Source: Oceanobacillus neutriphilus (lineage in GTDB: Bacteria > Bacillota > Bacilli > Bacillales > Amphibacillaceae). Taken from it: a DNA stretch of 64,000 nt. The notes under the pieces are model-generated. The model ran no database searches. It worked only from the letters and a program-made list of their open reading frames with translations, and was not told where the DNA came from. This document shows, in pieces, positions 24,572-32,252 of this stretch. Position numbers and translations under genes: made by a program. The stretch covers positions 1-64,000 of the forward strand of contig NZ_BMLW01000020.1 of the NCBI RefSeq assembly GCF_014645515.1, in the 5' to 3' direction. The stretch's first letter is position 1. Each line of letters starts with the position of its first letter.

Positions 24572-26350
24572 ATGGCTAAGCAATCTTTGGATGTAAAACA
24601 GGTGACAAATCAGAAGATGAAAATGACTCCAAGTGAAGCAATTGTTGAAACACTGGTAGCAGAAGGGATAAAAGAGGTCTATGGTATTGTTGGTTCTGCA
24701 TTTATGGATATGCTCGATCTATTCCCGACAGCAGGTATCCGATTTCTGCCGGTAAGACATGAACAAAGTGCAGCCCATATGGCAGATGCCTATACACGTG
24801 TTTCCGGTACTGCAGGAGTAGTTATCGGTCAAAATGGCCCGGGGATTACAAATATGGTAACGTCTGTTGCAGCAGCAAACCAGGCACATACTCCAATGGT
24901 AATCATATCGCCATCTGCGGGTACACCTACAATTGGCTGGGACGGGTTTCAGGAGGCAGATCAGGTCTCGATTTTCCAGGCTATTACAAAAGAAACGGTA
25001 AGAGTTACGCATAAAAGCAGAGTCGCAGATTGTTTGCGTACAGCATTCCGGATAGCTTATGCGGAACGCGGTCCAGTGCTTTATGATATCCCCCGTGATT
25101 TATTCTATGGAGAGCTGGAGGACCAGATTTTACAGCCTTATCAATATCGTGCAGACTCACGCGGCAGTGGAGATCCTGTATTATTAGACAAAGCAGCAGA
25201 TTTATTAAAGAATGCCAAATATCCAGTAATCATTTCCGGTCGTGGAGCCGTTGATTCTGATGGGGTAAATGTTGTAAAACAGATTGCGGAGCATTTAACA
25301 ATTCCTGCGGCAGTATCCTATATGCACAATGATGCCTTTCCGGCAGAGCATCCGCTGGCTGTAGGTCCAATTGGATATATGGGCTCAAAAGCAGCAATGC
25401 ATACCCTGAAGAAAGCAGATGTAGTATTAGCAATCGGAACACGCCTGTCTGTATTCGGTACACTGCCTTGCTATGATATCGATTATTTTCCAAAGAATGC
25501 TAAAATTATTCAAATTGATATCAATCCAAGAAATATTGCCAGAACGCATCCAGTGGAAGTGGGGATTATAGGTGATGCTAATGCGGCAACCAAAGCATTG
25601 TACGAAAAACTAACTGCAGAGGTACCAGATGCTGTAGAAAATCCGGGCAGAGTAGAGGAAATTGCGAAGGCTAAAAAAGAATGGGAGCAGGAATTGGTTG
25701 ATCTGGCAATGGAGGACGGGAATCCGATTAATCCGCGCCGTGCCTTACTGGAGCTGACAGGAGTATTACCTGAAAATACGATTATTTCCACAGATATCGG
25801 TAATGTTTCCTCCACAGCAAACGCTTATTTAAAATTTAATCAGACAAGACGCCACATTGCTGCTCTGACATTCGGAAATACAGGCTTTGCCTATCCGGCA
25901 GCATTGGGAGCACAGCTGGCAGAGCCGGATGCACCGGTAGTTGCAATCATTGGTGACGGAGCATGGGGAATGAGCTTACATGAAGTAAGCACAGCAGTAG
26001 AGCAAAATATTCCTGTAGTTGCCTGTGTATTCAATAATAAATCATGGGCAGCAGAGAAGAAGAATCAGGTGGATTATTATGATGACCGTTATGTCGGATC
26101 AGATATTGAAGGACCGGAGTTTGCAGAAGTGGCTAAATCAATGGGAGCTTTAGGATATACGGTTGAAAAAGCAGCAGACATTGGACCAATTATCAAGGAA
26201 GCTTTAGATGCGAGAAAGCCTGCTGTTGTTAATATTTATGTGGATGGAACACAGTTAGCGCCCCCTTTCCGGAGAGATGCTTTACAAATGCCGACCAGAT
26301 ATCTTGATAAATACAAGCATTTGGATTATGAAGTGTGGGGAAAGGAATAA
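24572..26350 (+). CDS. xsc: Sulfoacetaldehyde acetyltransferase
   Basis: 592 residues, the usual length of Xsc, a thiamine-diphosphate enzyme. N-terminal PYR domain: [73 protein letters not shown] and [11 protein letters not shown]. The C-terminal PP domain has the ThDP motif [15 protein letters not shown] to [14 protein letters not shown]. It converts sulfoacetaldehyde plus phosphate to acetyl phosphate and sulfite in the cytoplasm. AAGGAGG precedes the start. A pta gene, often adjacent to xsc, is not here. The name is supported by full-length similarity of pattern to known Xsc rather than to acetolactate synthase. Confidence 0.93.
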   Translation: MAKQSLDVKQVTNQKMKMTPSEAIVETLVAEGIKEVYGIVGSAFMDMLDLFPTAGIRFLPVRHEQSAAHMADAYTRVSGTAGVVIGQNGPGITNMVTSVAAANQAHTPMVIISPSAGTPTIGWDGFQEADQVSIFQAITKETVRVTHKSRVADCLRTAFRIAYAERGPVLYDIPRDLFYGELEDQILQPYQYRADSRGSGDPVLLDKAADLLKNAKYPVIISGRGAVDSDGVNVVKQIAEHLTIPAAVSYMHNDAFPAEHPLAVGPIGYMGSKAAMHTLKKADVVLAIGTRLSVFGTLPCYDIDYFPKNAKIIQIDINPRNIARTHPVEVGIIGDANAATKALYEKLTAEVPDAVENPGRVEEIAKAKKEWEQELVDLAMEDGNPINPRRALLELTGVLPENTIISTDIGNVSSTANAYLKFNQTRRHIAALTFGNTGFAYPAALGAQLAEPDAPVVAIIGDGAWGMSLHEVSTAVEQNIPVVACVFNNKSWAAEKKNQVDYYDDRYVGSDIEGPEFAEVAKSMGALGYTVEKAADIGPIIKEALDARKPAVVNIYVDGTQLAPPFRRDALQMPTRYLDKYKHLDYEVWGKE

Positions 26351-26421
26351 TCTGATATAATAAGGCGGAACTTCCTGCAAGAGGATGCTCAATAGGAGTG
26401 CTATCGACGGCTACCTGTGAT

Positions 26422-26456
26422 AAATTTCCGTACCGGTTTATCCGGTGCGGAAATTT
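26422..26456. terminator. Long hairpin after xsc
   Basis: 15-bp stem (26422-26436 with 26442-26456, one mismatch), loop TTTAT. The end of the stem is AATTTT with only a short T tract beyond, so termination is probable but perhaps leaky. Confidence 0.6.
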
Positions 26457-26546
26457 TAGCTATATGTACATGTATTTTTAAAGTACTAAGAGCGGTTTGT
26501 CAGGTTAAATGAATTTCAAGCAGTTGTACATAAAGGAGTTGATAAT

Positions 26547-27704
26547 TTGAGGGAATCAAGAAGTAAGAATATTGTAATAGACATACTGCCTGGGTTACTG
26601 CTCTGTGTTGTTGTCATGTTTTTAGGCATTTATGGTGCTGAACTGATTGGATATATTATGATATGGACGGGATTATTATCAGAAGGCAGTTCAACACCGG
26701 TTTCCGGCATATTTGTGGCGATTTTAATTGGGATTGTTATCCGGAATGTGATAAATCTTTCAGATATATTTACAAAAGGAATCAGCTTTTCCATGAAGTA
26801 TGTATTACGTACCGGAATTATTCTGCTGGGTTTACGTCTTAGCCTGATGGAGGCGTTAAAGCTTGGCGCATTTGGTGTCCCGCTGATTGTTGCCTGTATA
26901 TCTGTCGGTTTAGCTTTAACACTTTTTTTGACGAAGAAAATGAATCAGTCAATGAGGCTAGGAACATTGATTGCCAGCGGTACCGGCATTTGCGGAGTGA
27001 CCGCGATTATGGCAACATCTCCGGTGATTAAAGCAAAGGAAAATGAGATTTCTTATGCTGTGGCTAATATTACTATTTTTGGTTTAACCGGCATGATGCT
27101 CTACCCTTTTCTCGGTCATTTTTTATTTGCAGATGATCCAATTAAAGCAGGTTTATTCTTAGGAACAGCAATACATGATACTGCACAGGTAACCGGAGCT
27201 GCTTTAATTTATGATCAGCTCTTCCAAAATCCAGCTGTCATTGAAACTGCAGCAGTGACGAAATTGACAAGGAATTTATTTATTATTGCAATTATCCCGC
27301 TTGTATCCTATATATTCTTCAATTATTCCAGAAAAGAAGCTGGACAGGATAAACTGGAAAAGGAAGAGTTACCGAAGTGGTATACATTTATCCCGTTATT
27401 TGTTATTGGTTTTTTAATTCTTTCCGTTATCCGTACAATTGGAGACGCAACTTTAGAAAGCGCAGGAAATGCCTTTGGCTTATTTACAGGGAGAACATGG
27501 GAATCCATTTATAATAATCTAAGTTCATTTGGAACAACATATCTACTGGGAGCTGCCATGGCAGGTGTCGGCCTGTCCGCGAACTTTAAAAAGTTTAAAG
27601 GAATGGGGCTGAAGCCATTTTATATTGGATTTATGGCAGCTGTAGCAGTAGGGGTTGTAAGTGTTATTTTAGTTTCTTTATTTGGCGGGTATGTCAGAGT
27701 TTAA
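26547..27704 (+). CDS. YeiH-family putative sulfate/sulfite exporter (UPF0324)
   Basis: 385 residues, about ten membrane helices. Family blocks: PVSGIFVAILIGIVIRN, GISFSMKYVLRTGIILLGLRLS, ASGTGICGVTAIMATSPVI, AIHDTAQVTGAALI and AMAGVGLSANFK. This is Cons_hypoth698/YeiH; relatives next to taurine, sulfolactate and cysteate degradation genes are taken as exporters of the sulfite or sulfate released by Xsc. The TTG start has AAAGGAG upstream. Completes the sulfonate cluster. Confidence 0.9.
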   Translation: MRESRSKNIVIDILPGLLLCVVVMFLGIYGAELIGYIMIWTGLLSEGSSTPVSGIFVAILIGIVIRNVINLSDIFTKGISFSMKYVLRTGIILLGLRLSLMEALKLGAFGVPLIVACISVGLALTLFLTKKMNQSMRLGTLIASGTGICGVTAIMATSPVIKAKENEISYAVANITIFGLTGMMLYPFLGHFLFADDPIKAGLFLGTAIHDTAQVTGAALIYDQLFQNPAVIETAAVTKLTRNLFIIAIIPLVSYIFFNYSRKEAGQDKLEKEELPKWYTFIPLFVIGFLILSVIRTIGDATLESAGNAFGLFTGRTWESIYNNLSSFGTTYLLGAAMAGVGLSANFKKFKGMGLKPFYIGFMAAVAVGVVSVILVSLFGGYVRV

Positions 27705-27820
27705 TTTTTATCACAATACAGCTGACTTTAAGACTTCCGCTTCAAGAATAAAGAAGACATGAAGATTCTAAGCAAAGTTGAAAAAAAGCTGAATAAGGAA
27801 TTAATTTATAAAAATAAATA

Positions 27821-27936
27821 GTATCTCTCTTTAGAGTTAACGTAGGAATAACAGATGTTCTCTTAACTTATAAAGGGAGATTTCGTTATGCAGGAAAAAG
27901 AGGTTTTAATAGGCTTTAGATGCTTTTCCTGCATTC
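27821..27936. repeat. Nested inverted repeats before the GNAT-fosB operon
   Basis: A first pair (ATCTCTCTTTA ... TAAAGGGAGAT, with inner GTTAA/TTAAC) spans about 27822-27882, and a second (ATGCAGGAAAA / TTTTCCTGCAT) spans about 27888-27936. The first would hide the AAAGGGAG ribosome site of a 20-codon frame, and the second folds most of that frame. It could be a leader attenuator; no T-run follows. Confidence 0.5.
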
Positions 27937-27950
27937 CTGTTATAAAATGA
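27888..27950 (+). CDS. Possible 20-aa leader peptide
   Basis: ATG with AAAGGGAG 9 bases upstream, 20 codons (starts MQEKEVLIGF, ends CFSCIPVIK), stop 28 bases before the GNAT start. It lies entirely within hairpin-forming DNA. It may be a regulatory leader for the resistance genes downstream, or chance. Confidence 0.25.
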   Translation: MQEKEVLIGFRCFSCIPVIK

Positions 27951-27978
27951 AGGAAGTAATGTAACAGGAGGTATTATC

Positions 27979-28521
27979 GTGGATTGGTTCCAGCGGTTAA
28001 ATGAATATTTTCCGGTAGAGGAAATGAAAGCAAAAGAACAAATAGAAGCTTTACTGAAAGACAAACCAAATAATTATTATAAGGATGAAAGTGACCTGCA
28101 TATTATGATGTATGCAGAATTTGAAGAATTCGTCTTTGTTGATTTTCTATGGGTTTCAGAGAAAGCCCGTGGAAAAGGAATTGGTAAAAAATTGATTCAG
28201 CAGTTAAAGGATAAGCAAAAAACAATTATTTTAGAGGTAGAGCCTGTAGACGAAAATAATGCGGATACAGAGAAGCGGCTGCGTTTTTATTTCCGTGAAG
28301 GGTTCAGAATATCAGAAGCAATTTCATATCAATTTCAAGCATTAGTATCTCATTCGGAAACAGAATTGGATATTATGTATTGGGATGAACAGGTGAAAAC
28401 GGATGAGCAATTATTGGATTCTATGGTAACGATCTATGAAGAAATTCATTCTTACAAACAGAAGCAAATTTATGGATATGAGCCGAAGCCGACAGGTGAA
28501 GTATTGAAGCTAAAGGCTTAA
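27979..28521 (+). CDS. GNAT-family N-acetyltransferase
   Basis: 180 residues. VDFLWVSEKARGKGIGKKLI (about 53-72) is the acetyl-CoA motif A (R-G-K-G-I-G); RLRFYFREGFRISEAISYQ follows as motif B. A ~60-residue C-terminal extension (SETELDIMYWDEQVKTDEQL) is not part of the core fold. The GTG start follows AGGAGG. It ends 12 bases before fosB and shares its operon, suggesting a joint role in antibiotic or thiol-stress resistance. Substrate unknown. Confidence 0.85.
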   Translation: MDWFQRLNEYFPVEEMKAKEQIEALLKDKPNNYYKDESDLHIMMYAEFEEFVFVDFLWVSEKARGKGIGKKLIQQLKDKQKTIILEVEPVDENNADTEKRLRFYFREGFRISEAISYQFQALVSHSETELDIMYWDEQVKTDEQLLDSMVTIYEEIHSYKQKQIYGYEPKPTGEVLKLKA

Positions 28522-28533
28522 CAGGAGGATTTG

Positions 28534-28980
28534 ATGCAAATTCAAGGAATAAACCATCTTTTATTTTCTGTTTCTGATTTAGAGAAGTCAATTGCGTTTT
28601 ACCGGGATGTATTGAATGCCAAATTACTTGTAAAAGGGCGTTCAACTGCTTATTTCGATTTAAATGGAATCTGGCTTGCGCTGAATGAAGAAAAGAATAT
28701 TCCCCGTAATGAGATTGAAGCTTCCTATACACACATGGCATTCTCCATTAAAGCTGCAGAATTGGAAGCCTGGGAGCAGCATTTAAAACAATCAGGTGTT
28801 CATATATTGGAAGGACGGAAAAGGGCGGCAGAGGATAAGCAATCCATTTATTTTACAGATTTGGATGGACATAAGCTTGAACTTCATACAGGAACACTTC
28901 AGGACCGTCTGGATTATTATCAGAATGAGAAGAAGCATATGCGTTTTTATCCGGAAAATATAAATAACTTAAAAGAATAA
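28534..28980 (+). CDS. fosB: FosB metallothiol transferase (fosfomycin resistance)
   Basis: 148 residues of the glyoxalase/VOC fold. Metal ligands H8 (GINHLLFSVSDLEKS), H67 (SYTHMAFS) and E116 (HKLELHTGTLQDRL) fall at the FosB positions. LNEEKNIPRNEI and RLDYYQNEKKHMRFY are characteristic. It opens the epoxide of fosfomycin with bacillithiol or cysteine, Mg2+/Mn2+ dependent, in the cytoplasm. AGGAGG precedes ATG by five bases. A chromosomal fosB is normal for many Bacillaceae. A terminator follows. Confidence 0.95.
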   Translation: MQIQGINHLLFSVSDLEKSIAFYRDVLNAKLLVKGRSTAYFDLNGIWLALNEEKNIPRNEIEASYTHMAFSIKAAELEAWEQHLKQSGVHILEGRKRAAEDKQSIYFTDLDGHKLELHTGTLQDRLDYYQNEKKHMRFYPENINNLKE

Positions 28981-28987
28981 ACTGGCG

Positions 28988-29019
28988 AAAAGAGTTCTCG
29001 GACAGAGAGCTCTTTTTTT
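28988..29019 (+). terminator. Intrinsic terminator after fosB
   Basis: AAGAGTTCTC / GAGAGCTCTT stem with one G-U, loop GGACA, then a seven-T tract. Confidence 0.9.
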
Positions 29020-29146
29020 AGCGGAAAGCAGGAATTTGATGATGAAAATGGAAGTTATATAAAAGAAGGAGTTGATTCCAGTGGTATATCATACGTAAAC
29101 TAATTATTTAAAAAAACATTTTAAATATCATTGGAGGTTTGTAATA

Positions 29147-29680
29147 TTGAAAGCATTATTAGCGATAGATATGCAAAAAGCACTAATTAATGAGCGGTAT
29201 GATTTAGGAGATCGTGTTAATAATATGGAGCTTATCCTAAAAGAATTTTCAAAGCAGAGCTTACCTATTTTTCTGATCCAGCACACTAGTGAAAATAAAG
29301 AAGATCCATTTTATATAAACGGAAGCGGGGCAGAAATTTATCCGCCTTTTAAAAAGTATGGTACAGAAATAATTCAAAAAGAAACGCCCAGCGCATTTTA
29401 TCAAACCAATTTGCTGGAGAAGTGCAAAGCATACAATGTGGACGAGCTTGTCATTATCGGACTTAATACGGAATTTTGCTGCTTATTCACAGCGATTGCA
29501 GCATATGATCGCGAATTTAAGGTTGCATTTCTGGAAGATGCTACTGCAACAGTGAATAATGGGGAAGTATATGAAATGCAGGATTTAGATATTCCAGATT
29601 TTATCGGAACTGTTTTGCATTGGTCTGGAGCAATAAAGGTGTTAGATACGGAAGAATATAAAGAATGGAGTAATAATTGA
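29147..29680 (+). CDS. Isochorismatase-family cysteine hydrolase
   Basis: 177 residues. The catalytic triad can be placed: D8 (LLAIDMQKAL), K78 (IIQKETPSAFYQTNL) and C111 (GLNTEFCCLFTA). This is the nicotinamidase/isochorismatase fold; short stand-alone members act on small amides such as nicotinamide or carbamoylated amines. The specific substrate is not visible. The TTG start has TTGGAGG upstream. Single gene. Confidence 0.88.
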   Translation: MKALLAIDMQKALINERYDLGDRVNNMELILKEFSKQSLPIFLIQHTSENKEDPFYINGSGAEIYPPFKKYGTEIIQKETPSAFYQTNLLEKCKAYNVDELVIIGLNTEFCCLFTAIAAYDREFKVAFLEDATATVNNGEVYEMQDLDIPDFIGTVLHWSGAIKVLDTEEYKEWSNN

Positions 29681-29913
29681 ATCCTTTGATGGCATATAAA
29701 ATAATTCGCCGGGCATAATAATCCTGATAAAACGAAACTGCATTCAATGAGAGGTTATTTGACGTGTACAAGTTATTATTGGGGAAGCAGCTGCAGCCCG
29801 GTACACCAGCAAATTGGCCTTTTCCACTTTTATATTATTGAATGTCAGTTGCGTAATTCAGGGAGTTAGCGTTTGTTATCTCCGTGATAAATTTTTGGAA
29901 AGGGGTTTGTCTG

Positions 29914-30099
29914 ATGAGCCAATTAACGCAAACTGAACTGGAAACATTGCGTAAAGTTATTGGAGAGCATGGGATGATTGTCAATAAACTGGAGGCTTAT
30001 GCTGAGCAGGCACAAGATCCGGAATTTAAATCAATGCTGCAATTTGATGCAGAAGATGCCCGCAATGCCAAGCAACAATTAATGTCATTTTTACAATAG
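29914..30099 (+). CDS. Small CotF-like spore coat protein
   Basis: 61 residues, all helical (TQTELETLRKVIGEHGMIVN, KLEAYAEQAQDPEFKSML). The ATG at 29914 follows AAAGGGG. Together with the next gene it resembles the short split CotF-like coat proteins of Bacillus (YraG/YraD/YraF type), which have a ferritin-like helical fold and associate with the forespore coat. Sporulation control is likely but no SigE/SigK promoter was firmly identified. Confidence 0.68.
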   Translation: MSQLTQTELETLRKVIGEHGMIVNKLEAYAEQAQDPEFKSMLQFDAEDARNAKQQLMSFLQ

Positions 30100-30114
30100 G
30101 AGGGTGGTTTGAAA

Positions 30115-30369
30115 ATGTTTCAGGATAAAGAAATGGTGAATGATTATTTAAATGGTCTTAATGCAAGTTTAAAAGGTTATGCTGGCTATATTTCTGAGTC
30201 AAATAATCCCCAGCTGCGCCAAAAATTTGTTGAACTGAGAAACCGTGATGAAGCACGCCAATTGAAAGTATATCAATATGCCTTGCAAAATGGATATTAC
30301 CAGCCTGGTCAGCAGGCAAGTCCCCAAGAAGTGCAGCAGGTGCAAACTGAATTATCTCAAGGCAGCTGA
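30115..30369 (+). CDS. CotF-like spore coat protein
   Basis: 84 residues. MFQDKEMVNDYLNGLNASLK then GYAGYISESNNPQLRQKFVE and QYALQNGYYQPGQQASP follow the CotF C-terminal pattern (start 'dKdm..D.L...K', end 'GyYpP'). It is separated by 15 bases from the preceding gene; AGGAGGGT gives a choice between TTG 30109 and ATG 30115. The pair is probably co-transcribed in the mother cell. Confidence 0.8.
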   Translation: MFQDKEMVNDYLNGLNASLKGYAGYISESNNPQLRQKFVELRNRDEARQLKVYQYALQNGYYQPGQQASPQEVQQVQTELSQGS

Positions 30370-30435
30370 TAAAACAGAGCTTGTATAGGACGGCTTGGAG
30401 AGATAGCATCACAATTTTAAATTGTGCACGCATTA

Positions 30436-30475
30436 AAAAACGAGAAGTCTATTTCTTTCGTAGACTTCCCGTTTT
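30436..30475. terminator. Bidirectional terminator
   Basis: 15-bp stem AAAACGAGAAGTCTA / TAGACTTCCCGTTTT with one mismatch, A-run left and T-run right. Serves the coat genes and the convergent regulator. Confidence 0.88.
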
Positions 30476-30494
30476 ATTTCATTACATTATTTTT

Positions 30495-31118
30495 TTAAAT
30501 CCAGCCTTTGCGATATGCTAAAAGCATTGCATTGGTCCGGTCATTTACATTTAGTTTTCGTAACACTGTTGTAACATGGTTTTTAACTGTTTTATCAGAT
30601 ATTTCTAAGTTTCTGGCTATAATTTCGTTATTATTGCCTCGTGATATCTCAAGCAGTACATCCCATTCCCGCTTAGTAAGGAGCCCCTCAGGACGGGATT
30701 GTAATGTAGAAGAAAGGGTTAAAAATTCGTCGTGTAAATCTTTAGCTAACTCTGGATAGACATAAATACAATCTGTGTCAATAAAACGAATCCCTGACAC
30801 TACTTCATTTAAACTCATGTTTTTAACAAAATAGCCATCAAAATCTAATTCATATAAACGGATAATATCCTTCATATGCAAATTAGGCAGGATAATAGCA
30901 GTTTTAACATCCTTTAATTGTTCCTGTTCAAGAATACGCGTGATGTCATTATATTGATAAATTGGTACCATGACTAAATCCGGTACGTTTGATGAATCAA
31001 GCTGAAAATCATCTAAATCTCTTAAAGATAATATAGAAATATTTAAATTCGTTTTTTCGGATAACGTAAAAGCATCAATAAAATTCAAAGTTCTGTTCGA
31101 AGTTGGTGTTATACTCAA
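30495..31118 (-). CDS. LuxR/NarL-type regulator with degenerate receiver domain
   Basis: About 207 residues. The C-terminal LuxR HTH is intact (LLTKREWDVLLEISRGNNNE then LEISDKTVKNHVTTVLRKL). The N-terminal ~115 residues have a receiver-like layout, but the phospho-acceptor Asp is replaced: VPDLVMVPIYQY has Pro where PDVVLMDI-type proteins have Asp, and the paired acidic residues near the N-terminus are missing. The switch Lys remains (GYFVKNMS). No histidine kinase is adjacent. Probably regulated by ligand or protein contact, not phosphorylation. TTG 31118 is preferred because AGGAG lies 9 bases before it; an ATG at 31127 directly abuts that site. Confidence 0.8.
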   Translation of the reverse strand: MSITPTSNRTLNFIDAFTLSEKTNLNISILSLRDLDDFQLDSSNVPDLVMVPIYQYNDITRILEQEQLKDVKTAIILPNLHMKDIIRLYELDFDGYFVKNMSLNEVVSGIRFIDTDCIYVYPELAKDLHDEFLTLSSTLQSRPEGLLTKREWDVLLEISRGNNNEIIARNLEISDKTVKNHVTTVLRKLNVNDRTNAMLLAYRKGWI

Positions 31119-31127
31119 AATTATCAT

Positions 31128-31427
31128 CTCCTGTCATTTGAGTGAGTATTTTCGTGATGTAAATAAAAAATGAATAATTATGCGATATTGATTCTTGAGT
31201 CTAGTAGCAGTTCAAAATAAATATTTGGCAAAACTATTCGAGCTTGTTTTCTATAAGAAAAGGGGATATGAATTTTTAGAATTCTGCTGATGAAATCATA
31301 TCTTCAAATATAGCATAGGATTGTATTAATTAAAATCCTGAAAAAGATTTTAATTGAAAAATGATAGTTAAATCCTGGTTTAAAAAAGTAAAAGGACCTA
31401 CTTATGCATGAATATCCAAGAAATATA
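31128..31427. other. Intergenic region, no gene seen
   Basis: A/T-rich. The only structure seen is a 10-bp hairpin AATTAAAATC / GATTTTAATT (31328-31355) without a T-run. Confidence 0.5.
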
Positions 31428-31808
31428 CTATTTATAAACTAGTTTCCCTTGCAGGTTAATAGGGAAATCTGTAAAACTGGACTCTGGAAAAATAAAAGTC
31501 CAGGGCATGCTTGAATCTGGAGGGACAAAAACCCTTTCTAAAGTAAATTGTTTTTCTGCTTTTACTGCGTCGTCTTCTACATATTGTAATGTTGTGTTAC
31601 TAAATGAGTACGCTTGTCTGCTGTAATTATTAATCAAAACAGTAACCAATAAATCTGACCGGTGATTTCTTGCTTGCCATAGATTGGTAAACGTCATCTG
31701 CTTATCAACCGCATTGTGCTGTACAGATTTTTGAAATGTTTGTTCAATCTTGCGCCGGTCAGTATCGGGAAGCGCTTTATCCCATTTGGGTTCAAAAACA
31801 AGGTTCAT
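31428..31808 (-). CDS. SLAP domain-containing protein
   Basis: 126 residues. It begins NLVFEPKWDKALPDTDRRKI and continues with LWQARNHRSDLLVTVLINN, EKQFTLERVFVPPDSSMPWTF and FPESSF, the pattern of SLAP domains (first described with the accessory Sec system of Gram-positive S-layer proteins). There is no signal peptide, so this copy is probably cytoplasmic, as for other stand-alone SLAP proteins. AAGGAGG precedes ATG. No accessory Sec genes nearby. Confidence 0.8.
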   Translation of the reverse strand: MNLVFEPKWDKALPDTDRRKIEQTFQKSVQHNAVDKQMTFTNLWQARNHRSDLLVTVLINNYSRQAYSFSNTTLQYVEDDAVKAEKQFTLERVFVPPDSSMPWTFIFPESSFTDFPINLQGKLVYK

Positions 31809-31966
31809 AACAAATCCTCCTTATAGATACCTTGATTATATAAGATTCGAGCATAGAAATAAATTTTTAGCGTTTCTTTTGAAAAAAAATGTCATTCGTT
31901 TTACACTTATGGTACGATAAACAGGATAAAAACACTAGTCAGCTATGAATTAAGGGAGGTTAGAAC

Positions 31967-32182
31967 GTGGAAGAGGAAAATTTAGAACAACAGGCAGTGA
32001 AGCCGGAGAATATTGCGGAAGTTGGAGAAACCATCAGTATCGTACGCGGGGAGCATAAAGGCAAAAAAGCAGAGGTGCTTATTGTACGCGAAAATTCTGT
32101 TATTGTTCGTATTGGAAATCATCCTTCAACCGGAGAACCGATTAAAACAGTAGTAAACCATAAAAATTATAAAAGAAAATAA
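31967..32182 (+). CDS. DUF2187 (YkvS-like) KOW-type small protein
   Basis: 71 residues. VGETISIVRGEHKGKKAEVL then SVIVRIGNHPSTGEPIKTVVNHKNYK is the DUF2187 pattern: a small beta-barrel akin to KOW/SH3 domains, possibly RNA- or ribosome-related. The GTG start has AAGGGAGG upstream. Single gene with its own terminator. Confidence 0.85.
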   Translation: MEEENLEQQAVKPENIAEVGETISIVRGEHKGKKAEVLIVRENSVIVRIGNHPSTGEPIKTVVNHKNYKRK

Positions 32183-32199
32183 TTTGGCTAATATGAAAG

Positions 32200-32233
32200 C
32201 CGCCCCGGTACATTTTTTGCCGGGGCGGTTTGT
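32200..32233 (+). terminator. GC-rich intrinsic terminator
   Basis: Perfect 9-bp CCGCCCCGG / CCGGGGCGG stem, 11-base loop, then TTTGT. Confidence 0.85.
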
Positions 32234-32252
32234 ATTCAGAAGACAGCAGATC

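Noticed and set aside
24572-26350. Acetolactate synthase
   Set aside because: Same enzyme superfamily, but the N-terminal [12 protein letters not shown] and [10 protein letters not shown] blocks and the sulfonate gene neighbours fit Xsc; there is no small subunit gene.
29763-29843. 25-codon frame with a GAGGT-like site before the coat genes
   Set aside because: Composition not protein-like and no conservation evidence; likely chance.
30158-30433. Minus-strand frame opposite the CotF-like gene
   Set aside because: Shadow of a recognisable coat protein gene and crosses its terminator region.
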